Below the pieces are notes generated by a model. It saw only the letters and a program-made list of their open reading frames with translations, had not been told where the DNA came from and did no database searches. From contig JAYKKI010000066.1 in NCBI GenBank assembly GCA_039881145.1, positions 8,319,501 through 8,383,500 of the forward strand: a DNA stretch of 64,000 nt, given 5' to 3'. Position numbers and translations under genes: made by a program. Positions 49,131-61,956 of the stretch are shown here, in pieces (within the stretch, counting starts at the first letter, position 1; each line of letters starts with the position of its first letter). The stretch is from Druceiella hillmani (taxonomy: Eukaryota > Arthropoda > Insecta > Lepidoptera > Hepialidae).

Positions 49131-49911
49131 ATTACGATTTATAAAATTTATTGATGTTTTAGCATCAATAGTATAACATTGATACCTACGTTTAAATAAG
49201 TAAACTTAAATAAGTATCACACTCAAATGAAAAGGATTAATTTAACCGAATTTATAAATCTAATGTAAATGAGACCGTTTATTTTAGTGCATTATGATTT
49301 ATAAAATTTATTATGTTTTAGCATCAATAGTATCACATTGATACCTACACTTAAATAAGTAAACTTAAATAAGTATCACACTCAAGTGAAAAGGATTAAT
49401 TTAACCGAATTTATAAATCTAATGTAAATAGAAGCGTTTATTTCAGTGCATTACGATTTATAAAACTTATTGATGTTTTAGCGTCAATAGTATCACATTG
49501 ATACCTACGCTTAAATAAGCGAACTTAAATAAGTATCATACTCAAGTGAAAAACATTAATTTAACCTAATTTATAAATCTAATGTAAATAGAAGCGTTTA
49601 TTTCAGTGCATTACGATTTATACAATTTATTGATGTTTTTAGCGTCAATAGTATAACATTGGTACCTACGTTTAAATAAGCGAACTTATTTAAGTAACAT
49701 ACTCAAGTGAAAAACATTAATTTAACCTAATTTATAAATCTAATGTAAATAGAAGCGTTTATTTCAGTGCATTACGATTTATACAATTTATTGATGTTTT
49801 TAGCGTCAATAGTATAACATTGGTACCTACGTTTAAATAAGCGAACTTAAATAAGTATCATACTCAAGTGAAAAGGATTAATTTAACCGAGTTTATAAAT
49901 CTAATGTAATG
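49131..49911 (+). repeat. Tandem array, five units of about 160 bases
   Basis: 'attacgatttata' starts units at 49131, 49291, 49450, 49610 and 49771 (spacing 159-161). Each unit carries 'gatgttttagc(a/g)tcaatagtat', 'aacattg(a/g)tacctacg', 'ttaaataag' and 'ggattaatttaacc'. The last two full units are the most alike. Near-nucleosomal unit length and strong homogeneity suggest a young satellite-like array. Confidence 0.9.
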
Positions 49912-50564
49912 CTTTTCGTCGTCAACAGAAAATAGGTCCAACTAATTGTGAGGTAAAGAAACACAATGTCGGACACTTTGCCCGCGTGCCGCAATACATC
50001 TTCATGCAGAAATCCCCTTTATCATCTCTAATTTAAAAATATGGAGTAATTGTCATAAACCGGCTCATAAAATATCATTGTTATATGAGCTTTAGACAGA
50101 GTAACATGTATGAATTTGCTTCAGGTAATTTTTTACAAGGTTCCTCGTCGCGGAATAAAATTAACTTGGAAAATCTCGTTTCTCTTTATATCCTTCTGGT
50201 GGAGTCGAGTATAAAAGTTTAAATGTTCGCAGCGTAAATAATGTATATTACGTGGAATGTACTGCCGTTTTGCGAGGCAAATCTTGTTAGGATGAGTATA
50301 ATTCATATGCACGTTATGATTAAGACTCGCTGAAAGGTTCAACCGGGGTATATAAGGAGGAGTGATTTACGCGTGGCAAGGTAACGATGTTTTACTAACT
50401 ATATGCAAAGCGAGGGCCAAACTAAGTAAGATGTTTAAATCTAGAAACAGCTATATTTTTTAACTTCTTGCCGTATTCTTTATTCCTGTCTTTATTGTTA
50501 TACTATACCTGAAACTAAGATTAGATATAAAAGTCAAATATATTATATTTCTTTTAATTTTTCA

Positions 50565-50805
50565 AAACTAAATAAAACTACGTGATGTAGTATTACTTCT
50601 ACTTTATTTAAATTCTTTACCATGACGTAAGTTTCATTGCATAGTAACATGTTCAGGTGGGCAATTTTAAAGATTGATAATATTTACAAATTGCCCATTT
50701 TTAAAAATTGAATAAAGTATAAATAATGCTAAATCATGTTGTTTCATTTAGTTGTGAAAAATTAAATTATAATGAATTTCGACAAAATTGACGCCAAATT
50801 TATTC
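50565..50805. mobile_element. Foldback element, copy G (diverged, tail on right)
   Basis: Left arm 'aaaactacgtgatgtagtat' ... 'ccatgacgtaagtttcattg' ... 'caggtgggcaatttt'. The right arm is partly deleted: it keeps 'aaattgcccattttta' and 'ataatgctaaatcatg'. The tail 'aatgaatttcgacaaaattg' ... 'cgccaaatttattcaat' is on the right. The most diverged complete copy. Confidence 0.75.
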
Positions 50806-52509
50806 AATATTCGATTTCATTTGACCACTATCGATAGCTAGATTGAATACCTTCAATCTAGCTATTTTATAAATTCCGTGCAGTTTAGAAATTAGCTCTA
50901 AGATGTAAACTTTATTTAAAGAATAATAAGTAAAATCATTTTTTAAAATATCACCTTTTAATTAAATTCAGCATTTGTTTACTTCTTTTAAATATTAATA
51001 AATAAATATTTAACGATTATAATTTTTATGTAATATATTTCCTTCTTTCTGTTATGTGATATTTCAAAACGCATTTGAATACCAATGTGTGAAGATAAAA
51101 TATAACGGAGGTCAGAAAAATGCGTATATCTTACGAACTCATTTGATCTTAAGTTTCCTAACCACCAAAAAGACCTTTTTGTATTACGATTAAATTGGAA
51201 ATTATATCTTGACTGCTGTCAAGATAGATCATTAAATGTTGTACAAAATATCAATGAGGTGATACATGAAACGATGATTTCTTCCAAAACACAATATTCT
51301 GCCCAAAATTTAATTCAATCATTTAAGCCCTAAGATTAACAAATACGTGACATTCGACATTCGGCTTCGACGCCTTGTTTTAATTTTTTAAGATTCTGTA
51401 GTCAAACACGAAACACTTATAATTTCGGCACGTACATATCAATCTATCTGTCACACCCTCGTATTATCTGCAGTTTTAAGAAAATCAATATTCAGCCTAT
51501 TGCATTCAGTATGGTTAAAGTCTTTTAAAATAACGTTTTCAGCTCGCTCCACCAACTTTTCAGCCTACCAAATACTGAAATATTTCACAGAGCATGATTC
51601 AAGCGTATATTAAAATGAAATTTTCGGCCTACCATATATAAAGAAATTAAAAATAAATTTACTTCCTCATCTTTACCGCTTTGTGAATGACATTAAAAAC
51701 GGAAATAATTTTAATAGATTAGTAATAGATTGTACGATATAATAATGAAAATCAATAACCTTCGTACCATTATTGCTTCAGTACCAGTATTGATAGCTAT
51801 ATATTCTTATCAATTTTGAACTGATCTCATTAAAGGCACGATGGAGTATAGTTAATTACAGACTTGCTTGGCTCAGGTTGCTCCTAATTATATACTTTAT
51901 TTTATTATTGATTAATAATACAGCTTAACTATGTATACCATAACATTATATAAATCAGAACTTTATTCCGGTCAAGGAACTTATTACGTACTGAAAGTTT
52001 AAGACTATGTTAAGTGACGTCTTTTGATCGCTGGTTCGTTTGTTTCTTTCTATTAAAATCTTTGAATGGCAAATTATTTTCAAGGCAATTAATATCCTTA
52101 CAAATATAATTATGATATTTTAGTGTGTTTGAGGATTAGTCTGGATGACGACGTTACATTATACCGATTTTAGTCGGGTTTTTTAATATTTTCCCTTTAT
52201 TAAATTTCAAGTCCTTTAAAGTCTGAGGGTCATAGTTTTAGATTAATAATACGGAAAATAGATGGCGATTATGGAAAGTCATTAGTAATAAATGTGGAAG
52301 GCTAAACCAGCTTACAATAATATAAGAACAATTTTAAAAATATATACGCGACTTAAAATTTTCAAAAAATATTTTTACGTTCCTTATTAATTTCAAACAA
52401 CATATTATATCCATATAAAATAAGAAAAAAATTAAGTGTTTAATTCAACTCCCTAAAATTTAATTACCACATAAATATTTAAAAGTGAAGTCAATACAAA
52501 TATTTAAAA

Positions 52510-52625
52510 GTATAGCCCTGTCAAATTTCTAGTTTTTACATAAGAAAAGTAATAGACAGATAGACAGTTACGCATGGGATTTTAAAAGGGTCACAATTTT
52601 CTTTTTGAGTACAGGATCATAAAAC
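52510..52625 (-). mobile_element. Dispersed repeat start, inverted
   Basis: 'agacagatagacagttacgc', 'tttaaaagggtcacaatttt' and 'tttgagtacaggatcataaa' look like the reverse complement of the 'tagggttccgta...' start with its 'tgtctgtctgtc' run. Strongly diverged. Confidence 0.4.
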
Positions 52626-52725
52626 GGATAATGTTAATTGCTCCAACGCAGTGCCGATTCAGACCAAATGACTAATGATGTTTTTGCTATTTTTTTTCAG
52701 TGACAACTCATTTAAACTGAAATGC

Positions 52726-52880
52726 GCGTATCTTTTCATGTGCAAACAAATTATACGAGAGAGTGTTGTACAATTTATCTTACTTTTGTAAACAAATCAA
52801 AACAAAGCATTTCTCTATAATATTCAATCACTTTTATTAATCATTCCGATAGAACCTAAAGCTATCACCTAACAATCTGC
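52726..52880 (+). repeat. Dispersed direct repeat, copy 1 (about 155 bases)
   Basis: 'gcgtatcttttcatgtgcaa' ... 'caaatcaaaacaaagcattt' ... 'aaagctatcacctaacaatc'. The second copy is at 54438-54592, same orientation, roughly 85% alike by eye. Confidence 0.75.
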
Positions 52881-53450
52881 TAGTGCCAATACAGTAAAAC
52901 AGTTAGCCGAGAGAAGAGATTCCATCCAAAACAGACGATCTGTAATCGACAGGTCATTACCAGGCGAGTAAATCAAAAGCACACACTGTGCGAGTAACGA
53001 CTCGCCTTTGTTATTGACGCGATGAACTTTGCAATATTCAACTAAAATGAACTAATGAAATCATTTCCTTTCATTACGACAATGAAAGACAAAACGTATG
53101 AAGCGGGCGCCCGGACGCCGTAAGCGGCAACGTTACTATCTCGGAATTTCAATATTGTAGGAGACAAGACAAAGTCCATTTAAGCGATGCTGAGCAAGCG
53201 TAGTAATGTCTGTCACAATAAATTACGTCCGAGAGAAATGAGGATGGGAGAATGATTAAACGGCGCCCGTCTGCTCTGCGGGGCTTTGAAATATTCTCGT
53301 TTAAGAAATTGAAAAATTCATGAAACAAACTCAGCCAGCGTCTGAAGTGTGTGAACCGGGCCACACCTAGCCGGCCCGTCTCCTGACTCCGAACGAACAT
53401 CTGGACTTGGAGCTCGTGAGGCGATTCAACTTTAATTATGTTTTATAATT
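52880..53450. promoter_or_regulatory. Largest GC-richer island, candidate promoter or enhancer
   Basis: About 570 bases of mixed composition in an AT-rich setting, including 'gcgggcgcccggacgccgta', 'aacggcgcccgtctgctctg', 'ccgggccacacctagccggc' and the homeodomain-like core 'tttaattatg'/'ataatta' near 53432-53451. The 83-codon minus frame here is unrecognisable. It could hold a non-coding first exon and promoter of the DIP-like gene, or an unrelated regulatory element. Confidence 0.35.
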
Positions 53451-54318
53451 AGGTTCACACTTTTTCTGCGAGTTTTAATTATCGTTTAATGCCTTGGCGC
53501 TTAAAGTTTAGTGACGAATAGTGGATTACATTTGAAATACTTTTAAAGGAAGTCATGTTTCCTCTGCGGGCGGGAAAATTATTTTCTTTTCAGGGCATCA
53601 TTATATTAAATTGTTTTGTTACAATTAAGCGCTAATTATTGATATATTATTTGACATCGGTATATTAAATGAATTATATGATAGCAAAATGAGGAAAGCC
53701 AATGAATTTCATTTTTTTCTATTTAATGCACTATTAGTCACGACACATCGGATTTAAGTTTGTTTCGAGTGTATTGGTCGAAAAGTCACTATAAAATTTA
53801 TTTTTATTAAACTAACCAAACTCAGTATTAACGGTGAAAGGATTAATTTTCTGTTAATTGAAATAAGTTCTTTTAAGACAATAAAAGAAAAGCCCCGCGA
53901 TCAAGAGTTTAAATTTACCAAACACAACAATAAAAAAATATATGTCCTGTGTATATTTTTGAACCCTGATATATAAATATGTAGCCCCTTAATCAAGGTT
54001 TAATCTATCAAACTGATAAACAATTTTTACACTTAATTTGTTCTCATCTTAATCACTTATTATATGTTTGACAAGAAAACACATTGATCTCTGTAATTAC
54101 TTATTTTCACAAAATTACTGAAGTATTAACGAATTTGGAGAAAAATTCATTAGAAACCAATATATTATATATTTGCTTCTAACTGTTTTACCAAATTATA
54201 CATCATTCAGTGATATTTAAAGATATTTTCCTAAGAATTTTAGTATAAAAAATAATTCGTCAATCATTTCTGCCTCAGCTAATTTCTGTATTTAAAAAAT
54301 TACTAGACTAAATATTAA

Positions 54319-54805
54319 GTTCAAAGGGTGCTGACGGAAACCTATTTTTGGGACAATAATATCAATCCGTCTATCAAAAATGTGTAGTTCCTAAATAAGA
54401 TACGTTTTGGAATTAAATATTTGATACATCATATTATGTGTATCTTTTCACGCGCAAACAAATTATAGACGGAAGTATTGTAAAATTCCTTTAAATTTTG
54501 TAAGCAAATCAAAACAAAGCATTTGTCTATAATACTCAATCACTTTGATTAATATCACCGACAGAGTATAAAGCTATCACCAAACAATCTGCACGGATAG
54601 AAACATTATTTGGAATAATAATGTCTGTACGTCTATCAGAAATGTCTAGCCGCTAAATAAAGTACATTTTGGAACAAAATATTGTATACGGTATATTACA
54701 GTTCAAAGGAATAGGATAAATTCCTATTTTTGGTATAATGCTATCTGTACTTCTATCTGAGATTTCTAGCTATGTTTTGGAATAAAATTTTGGATATGTT
54801 TCGTA
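54319..54805 (+). repeat. Three related ~100-base units interrupted by another repeat
   Basis: Unit 1 (54319-54435): 'gttcaaagggtgctgacgga' ... 'cctatttttgggacaataat'. Unit 2 (54601-54700): 'ttatttggaataataatgtc'. Unit 3 (54701-54805): 'gttcaaaggaataggataaa' ... 'cctatttttggtataatgct'. All share 'ctgtacgtctatc(a/t)ga' and 'gttttggaataaaat' variants. The 155-base repeat copy lies between units 1 and 2. Confidence 0.65.
54438..54592 (+). repeat. Dispersed direct repeat, copy 2 (about 155 bases)
   Basis: 'gtgtatcttttcacgcgcaa' ... 'caaatcaaaacaaagcattt' ... 'aaagctatcaccaaacaatc'. Matches 52726-52880. It is embedded between units of a different three-part repeat at 54319-54805. Confidence 0.75.
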
Positions 54806-56315
54806 ATTTTATGGTCCGAAACAGAAAATCGTATTTCTGAAACTATGTAACATTTTATATGCAAATATACACAAGGGGCCTTCGGTTAAACAAAAATTGC
54901 TAAAAGTGCAGAATAGAATAACCTGTAAGAAGTTTCTTTTGTGTCGAGTACAAAATTGTTTAGAAAAAAACAGTTATAGATTTAAAAAAACGGCACGAGA
55001 GACAGATAATGCCCCGTTTTCAGAACTTTTGTGGCAAAACTTTCTTGATCATCTTGAAATATAGGCGCCTAAAATTCTTAGTTACTCTTGAAAATATTTT
55101 GCATTTATGCAACACATGTTTTTATTTTCTGAAACTAATTAAAAAGTTTGTTTTCTCACAAATGAAAGTTTGTTGGTTGTAACGATGCTCTTAGGTATAA
55201 TCTTAAAACATACTATAAATAAGCAAATCTTGTATCCTCATCATGTTACGTTAATTAAAAAACCCGTAACCCGAAGGTACCGTACTCCGTTAGGAGATAA
55301 ATTTACCATAAGTCCTCACTAATATGGACTTCCTAGTGCAGTAAACATTTGCTAATAGCTAAAGTAGTGAAGGAGAGTGGGATGCATAAATATTAGGGTA
55401 AATATATAAGAAAATATGACATCCATTTTATACCATAGTATTCATTACAATAGTATTTCTAAAAACATTGCGCAAGCTTCTAAGAATTATGCATTTTTCA
55501 TGATTTTAAGTAGGATAATTCGATTAAATATATTGATTTTGTATATTTCTAAAGCTCAGTATATTTCCAAAGGTACCAAAAATAATTGGAAAAAATTATG
55601 AAACCCTTTCAAACGATGGCCACACTTTGTATAGAATTTTAAAATTTCTTTCATCTACTTAATTTAACTCCACCCACCCCCACTTTTTAAATACAAAATA
55701 ATTTTTTTTGAACACGTATATACATCACTTGTATTATTGCCCATAAGTTTACATAGTGTATGTACACAACTTATATTGCGACCAGTTTGTTTTTTGTACT
55801 AGCGGTCAAACTCCGTACATGTAGTTAACCCACTGTTCATAAATTAGGCTTTAGATAAGGAGATAATGGTCGAGATAATGACATAGTTAATATCTTCAAT
55901 ATTCACCGATGTAGGAATATGCGACATTTTTTAAATATTCTTTCATGAAATATCCTTCTAGCCCAAACATATTTTAAACGAAACGACCTCTATAAATCTT
56001 GTAGGTTCAAAATTGTGGAACGCTCCTTTATAACTTTGCAAGCACAATACTTACTTAGAATCGTTATTTCTTAGCGACGGCTTAATTAAAAGTCATTTCG
56101 GTGAGTTTATTTGGACTTTAAAATTCGATTAGTTTTCAACAAACTTATAAATACGAATAGTAATTTAGTTGTAAAACTGTATAGAACTAAATTATAATCG
56201 CAAATTAATTTCGATTTGTGAACAGATATTGCTGTCTACTTTTGCACAAAAGTTAATTTAAACGATTTAACCCCAGCTTTGACCGACACGGTCGGGTTGG
56301 ACATAAAAAAATTAA

Positions 56316-56740
56316 CATTATTGGCCACTTTTCATGGTAATTTATTTTAAACTTCTATCGTAAAATCACATATCGCAATTAAAAACTAGCGATCGTTCGT
56401 TTATGTTCTAAATCGATCGTTTATGTGATAATAAATGGTATACGTTCGATATCAGTCGTTTATGTGAAAACGAATCGTTTATTGTCGAAATCGGGATACC
56501 TTGATAACGAATTATTCGCTAAACAAATTTTTCGCTTATCAAAATATCCCGATTTCGAATATAAACGATTCAGTCTCACCTTCCAACAGCAAATTGGGAA
56601 TTTCGTATAAAAAAATCTAACATCTAATATTTTATTAAAACAAATTTTAAAATTCCTTCGTAATTATTGCAACGTCCATTTTTTATGGAAATGTTTTTTA
56701 AAATTCCATCGTAAAATCTATTGTCAAATCGAAAAACTAG
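56316..56740. repeat. Hairpin flanked by direct repeats
   Basis: The centre (56471-56573) is an imperfect inverted repeat: 'cgtttattgtcgaaatcggg' against 'cccgatttcgaatataaacg'. The motif 'cgtttatgt' recurs in the left flank (about 56396, 56418, 56457). The outer flanks are similar to each other: 'atcgtaaaatc' ... 'aaaaactag' occurs near 56358-56388 and again near 56708-56740. No coding content accepted. Confidence 0.6.
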
Positions 56741-57364
56741 TGGTGAGGGATTACCGATGATCCCGATGGAATTATTTGCTTACGAAAATTTGGCGAGATC
56801 AACGCATCGAACGAATGAATGCTATAAACTTTTGATAGAATACATAGTACTAAAATAAGAGAAGATGAGGATACGGAAAAAGAACATATGTAATTTTATG
56901 TTATTCTTCCGCACACGTATTTTGATGGTTTGACAACTTTTTTAAGACTCGGAACAATGAACTATCGGCATTTGTAATTACTATTACAAATTTATCGATA
57001 TAAAAGTCATTCAATCACTAAAACCATAAATGATTAGGTTATTCAAATAACTAATTAGTAGATCATTCGATTATGAAAAATATTCATAATCACCCATCAC
57101 TATTAAACATTATTAAGCAGTAGCTGCTGCCTGCGACATTGTTTGCGTGGTATTCAATTTAATGAATATCTGACATGCCAAGTAATGCATTATGATGACT
57201 GTTACAAATTGCATTGCGAAAAGCAAAGAAAATACGTGTCATATCGCATTATCTGTTATCTAGTGTCGACCGGCAATTGGAATTTAAAAATTAATGTTAT
57301 GTCGCAAAACGATCGGAAATGTCACTCTTTTTATTTGATGCAATTCAATTCTGTTGAACGTGCG

Positions 57365-57565
57365 CAATCCTACGGCGAAAGCATACGAACTGCCGGTAAA
57401 TTATCTACGAACTCATGCACCACCTATTTTGTATGGTTGTATTCATTCAGGAACCTTCGCGGCGCACAACAACTCAACGAAGTTTCATCGCAATCGGATG
57501 AATAACAAAACGCATACGGAGCAAAGAAGGAAATATTCATTTATATATACAAGATTTCGAGTTAA
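57365..57565 (+). mobile_element. Possible repeat tail fragment
   Basis: 'aacgaagtttcatcgcaatc' and 'ggatgaataacaaaacgcat' followed by an AT-rich 'tttatatatacaaga' end resemble the 3' tail of a lepidopteran SINE- or LINE-like repeat. Two overlapping frames of 76 and 120 codons cross it, neither recognisable. Confidence 0.35.
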
Positions 57566-57599
57566 AATAATAATTTATAGATAAATTTTAGAGACTACT

Positions 57600-58152
57600 G
57601 AATATTTTTGCGTTAATTTTGTGGAAATTCATTGTTCACAATTAAATGAAACTACGTGATGTAGTATTATTGCTACTTTCTTTAATTTGTTTACCACCAC
57701 CTAGGTTTCGTTGTATTACAACATCTTCAGGTGGTTTATTAGCAAAGAACTTTGCTATAATTTTTTTTAAACGTATAAAGTATTTTAGTGAGGTGAATGT
57801 ACCCCAACATTCACCATTTGCATTGTTGGAACATTTGCATTGTATAACCTCAGTATAACCTCAATTTAATTTATTACCCTCACTAAAATTCTTGTATATT
57901 GTATAAAGTATAATAAAAACTACACCGCTCCCCTACAATAAACCCACTAACGTAAGCAGTGGGAAAACCCACACAAACCCGGCTTCTGCTATTGTTTTTC
58001 GACATACATAAAAGCTGTTGTAATTTCCTAAGTGTTAATCTTTGCTAATAGCCAACCTGAAGATGTTGTAATACAACAAAACCTAGGTTGTGGTGAAGGA
58101 ATTAAAGAAAGTAGAAATAATACTACATCACATAGTTTCATTTAATTGTGAA
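57600..58152. mobile_element. Foldback element, long-form copy H with interior
   Basis: The tail and left arm (57600-57765) and the right arm (58035-58152) are the same as in the short copies, but about 270 bases lie between them. The interior has its own weak inverted repeat ('attttagtgagg' / 'cctcactaaaat', about 57783 and 57880), a block 'cccctacaataaacccacta' and 'agtgggaaaacccacacaaa'. The short hairpins look like internal-deletion derivatives of this form. No protein is encoded in the interior. Confidence 0.78.
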
Positions 58153-60254
58153 TTATAGACATCGACTGAGCTAAGTGGAAACGTACATGGATAAGAAACG
58201 TACATGGAGTAAAATGGAAAATATGAAAACTGATATAAAAACGACTTACACGTGCAGTTAAAATATTAAATGCATTCTGATACCACCAGCAATACTCATT
58301 TCTATAATTAGAATATCTATGATTTATTACTGGCCTGTAAACTAAATAAAAAAATAAATACTTGTCACGGTCTCGAATTCTTTAACGTTTCCTTGTTAGC
58401 TAGTTTCTTCCCTGTAATTATTTTATTAAAACACGAATTCTTTATTTTTCGCTAAAGTATTAACTAGAAAAACACGCTTTCCGAAAGAAAAGAAATAAAA
58501 TTACCTATATGTAAAGTAAAAAAAATTATTAATAGTCTTATGGACAACCTTAGCGTAATTTTTAAATACCATTACGTAGTAATAAAGAGAGCCTCATAGT
58601 TTTCTTACGTCCGCAAGTATGCCAAAGTATGACAGTTTTTTAGTTTTGAATCTACTTTTAACAAATTTAGACAATAGAATATGTAGTAAAATATGGTAGA
58701 TACGATTCAATGGATATACCTCCCCACGCAGGCAAAGTATGGGCGAATAATTTTTCTCGCGCACCCCATTGATTGGAGTGTCATTCGACAGGTTGAAAGT
58801 GAGGCTCCATTTATCATTTTAAAATTTTAAGCTTCGTTTGCGAAATGATAAGCTTTACAACGATGTATAGCATCTTTCGGCTCTAATATTGCATCCGGAT
58901 TCTAATTTTCGAAAATTAGGAAATATTTTAAGCACCATAATTTTAACTTAAAATTGTTTTAATTACTACCCCATTGATTGTAATGTCATGTCACACGTTG
59001 AAAGTAAGATATTAGCTGCCTAATTGTCGATGTATGGTTACGAATAGTTGGTAATGTGAAAATCTTCTATTGTTGTTTGAAAGAATTAGAAAGATGGCAA
59101 TTGCTTCAGATGCTATCGTTGTGTGTGTGGTGATCTTAAATAACATGTTTAAAACTGATTGATTTTCAATGCAAATTTCTTATTGTGGATATTCTGATTT
59201 TTATAATTAGCTTAGCGTGGAAACTATTCTAAAAATTTGTAAGAGTATGTCTTTATTAAGGTTTTGCGGGTAAATTCTTTGAAAGGCCATTCAAAATAAA
59301 TCGATGCTTCGGCATAATATTTACGTGAAACACGATAATAATACGACATTCAAGGTTTGGAAAGTATATTTCTTTTCTATTAAAGATGATGAAAATATCA
59401 CATTAGAAATATCACTATAAACTAGTATTCAATTTTATTCAGCAGTTTTTTTTCACTAAACTCTATTTAAATACTAATAAAACACTCATAAATAAATGAA
59501 AATTATTTACACTAAAATCATGAAAAGATAAACGATACGAACTATTGAAAAGGAGATGGAATTTATTGTTTACGGATAACGTGACTGTACGTGAAAAGAA
59601 AAAAATCGGACCATAAGATGATACCGAGAAGGAATTTTCAATAAAATGAAAGGGTTTTCAATAATAGACTGAAACAAAATTTGACATTATATCGCGAAAT
59701 TTGTATTCTAATTTCATAAAAATAAATTTTTTTCATTTTAATTTTTTTTTTTAATTTAGCGTGTGCTATTTAAAAAGGTTCTAAATTCTCTAAAATATTC
59801 GGTCATAGTTTTATTTTTAACAACATCATACGATTAATATTCTAAACAATGATCGGATTACGCATGTCGACGATATTAGTGTCACTTTTAGATACGGAAA
59901 CATAACTATATAAAGATATATTTAATCATTAGATTAAGAGTTTTTCTTCACGGATAATGTTACTATTTTAGGTAAATAACTGTACCAATTAAATTACTCT
60001 ATACACTCAAGTCATATATATTAGCAAGATTTATATTGCTTCAAGTTGTAGCAATTACATATAACGATTTTCAGCAGATAGTCTCATAAATGTGTTCACA
60101 CACATAGTAAAGAGCAACCAATCAGTGACCGTGCTGAGCATAAAGGGACCAGATTATTGTAAAATTTATAAAACTTTGAAATATAAATGAGGTAGATTGA
60201 AAACTCTTGAAAAAGCTATCGGGTTCGTATGAAGACGATCTGCCTTCGTATAAA

Positions 60255-60395
60255 AGCTCAGATTCATTGGTCGCCCTAAGACAAACTTAGTGAAGGCAAT
60301 GGCTGGGAATATTTGAAGTGGAGAACAATTGAAATAAACTCCTTGAGAAGGCCAGGGTCCATCCTTGGCTGTCGCGTCAATTAAGAAGGAATAGT
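60255..60395 (+). mobile_element. LINE 3'-end fragment
   Basis: Contains 'ggctgggaatatttgaagtg', 'ttgagaaggccagggtccat' and 'ggctgtcgcgtcaattaaga'. I recognise these as the extreme 3' coding end and tail of a lepidopteran endonuclease-RT LINE ('EKAQVHPGLSR'-type ending). Recognition is from memory and the boundaries are approximate. Confidence 0.45.
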
Positions 60396-61340
60396 ATGGC
60401 TGTAAGGAACTAAGGACGGGTATAACGCCTTGTGCATTTAATTGAAGTTAGGACTATTATTCTGAATTGATTATAAAAAAGACGAATTTCTCTATATAAT
60501 GAGTATACTTTTCTTTCATATTTATTCAAGCGGATATTTCGATAACATTCTATCATTTATTTAAACTTGTTTTTAAGGATCTGTATAAGATGGTAGTTGG
60601 AATGATTATGAGGTATATAATAAATAACGATTGTTGAAAGAATTTATTCAGAAACAATCTTTTTGCAGCTCGATTGTTTGAATCTTACGTAAATTATCAA
60701 AATAATTTTTAAATGGAACTGCGTCTGAGTAAACGATAAGAATAATGATTTTGTTTTTTTCATTTAATTTTTTTACGAAAAGCAATCGATTTGTTCAGAC
60801 TCGATACGAGTTCATTATTCATTTTATTGAATTATTCACACATGTGTATAATATATATGTGTGTGTTATAAATTTTTCAATTTTTATGTATGTACTACAG
60901 ACGTTTGAGAAAGATATGTAGGTTATGAAAACTATTAAGCACGGAAAGCTTACTTTCTTTAAGCATATTATGAAAAACGGAAAAAACACAAAATACATCA
61001 GCTTATTATCCAAAGACAGCTTGCCCAAAATTTTATTCCTGAAAGTAATTCCAGTATTGAAGAACAAAATATTTCTAATATTAACCAAGACTTCATGGAT
61101 TTCAGGTCATGTTTGGTGCATATAGTTGATAAACGCTTCTTAAGTAGAATTCAAATGAATTAAAAAATTCTTGTAACATAAAGATGTCGGAGGCTGTCTA
61201 AATTGCAGTTTATACAGATTTTTTCTTATAAGATCTGTCATAATAACCTTAATAAATAAGTACTTGACATATCTGGTCGATATTACGAACACCATTTTGT
61301 TACCGGTTAGTACTTAGCTTAGGTTCAAGGAAAATTTTTG

Positions 61341-61765
61341 TTATATGGAAAGAGGAGACAGCTATGTAAGCTCTCATCTCATCAGCTATAAACCAAAATT
61401 TAGAATAAATAAACCAGTTTTCTTATACGGTAGTGCAACATGGACCTTAACCAAAGCTACACAAAATTCACTAGATACAAGTGAAAGGCAAATTGTAAGA
61501 GTATTTTTTGGACTGTGCATGATAATTGACAACGGAGTCGTAAACAAAATTTAAAGATTTAGAGATTTTACAGAACTCCAAAAGAAAAAAACAAATTTAT
61601 CCACTTCAACTGGCTCAGATGGTTAGTTTACCTGTGGGCAAATCCAGATAACTATGCAGTAAAAATTCTAAATTTCAAAAGCCAAGGTAAATGTGTAGCG
61701 GGTCGACAACGGCACTCCTGATGAATGAATCTGCCCGGATGGCTTGGCTGTAGTACTACACCATT
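61341..61765 (+). pseudogene. RTE-like LINE C-terminal fragment
   Basis: The plus strand encodes NKPVFLYGSATWTLTKATQN and SLDTSERQIVRVFFG, which match the conserved Y-G-S-E-T-W-T-L-T-K block of endonuclease-RT type LINE proteins. After a stop near 61554 and frame changes it resumes as NWLRWLVYLWANPDNYAVKI and LNFKSQGKCVAGRQR (about 61608-61710), the 'LRW-GHV-R--DN' and 'GRPR' region. Degenerate, with several stops. It lies in the same orientation as the LINE tail at 60255-60395 but is probably a separate insertion. Confidence 0.75.
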
Positions 61766-61956
61766 CTTTAGATCAGCTATTTCAAAAAATTAGGATAGCC
61801 ATGACATTGTCCAATCTCCATCGAAAGTGGAACTCTAAGGAGAAGAAGCTAAGTGAGAATAAAACTCGTGCTAGAAATATTTCGTATCAACTTATCAATA
61901 TAAATAATTCTGCTCGTGATTACACGATCGATGATACATTTAGCTTTTTTCAAATA

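Noticed and set aside
57143..57584. 120- and 76-codon plus-strand frames
   Set aside because: Overlapping in different frames and running into what looks like a dispersed repeat tail; no domain recognised.
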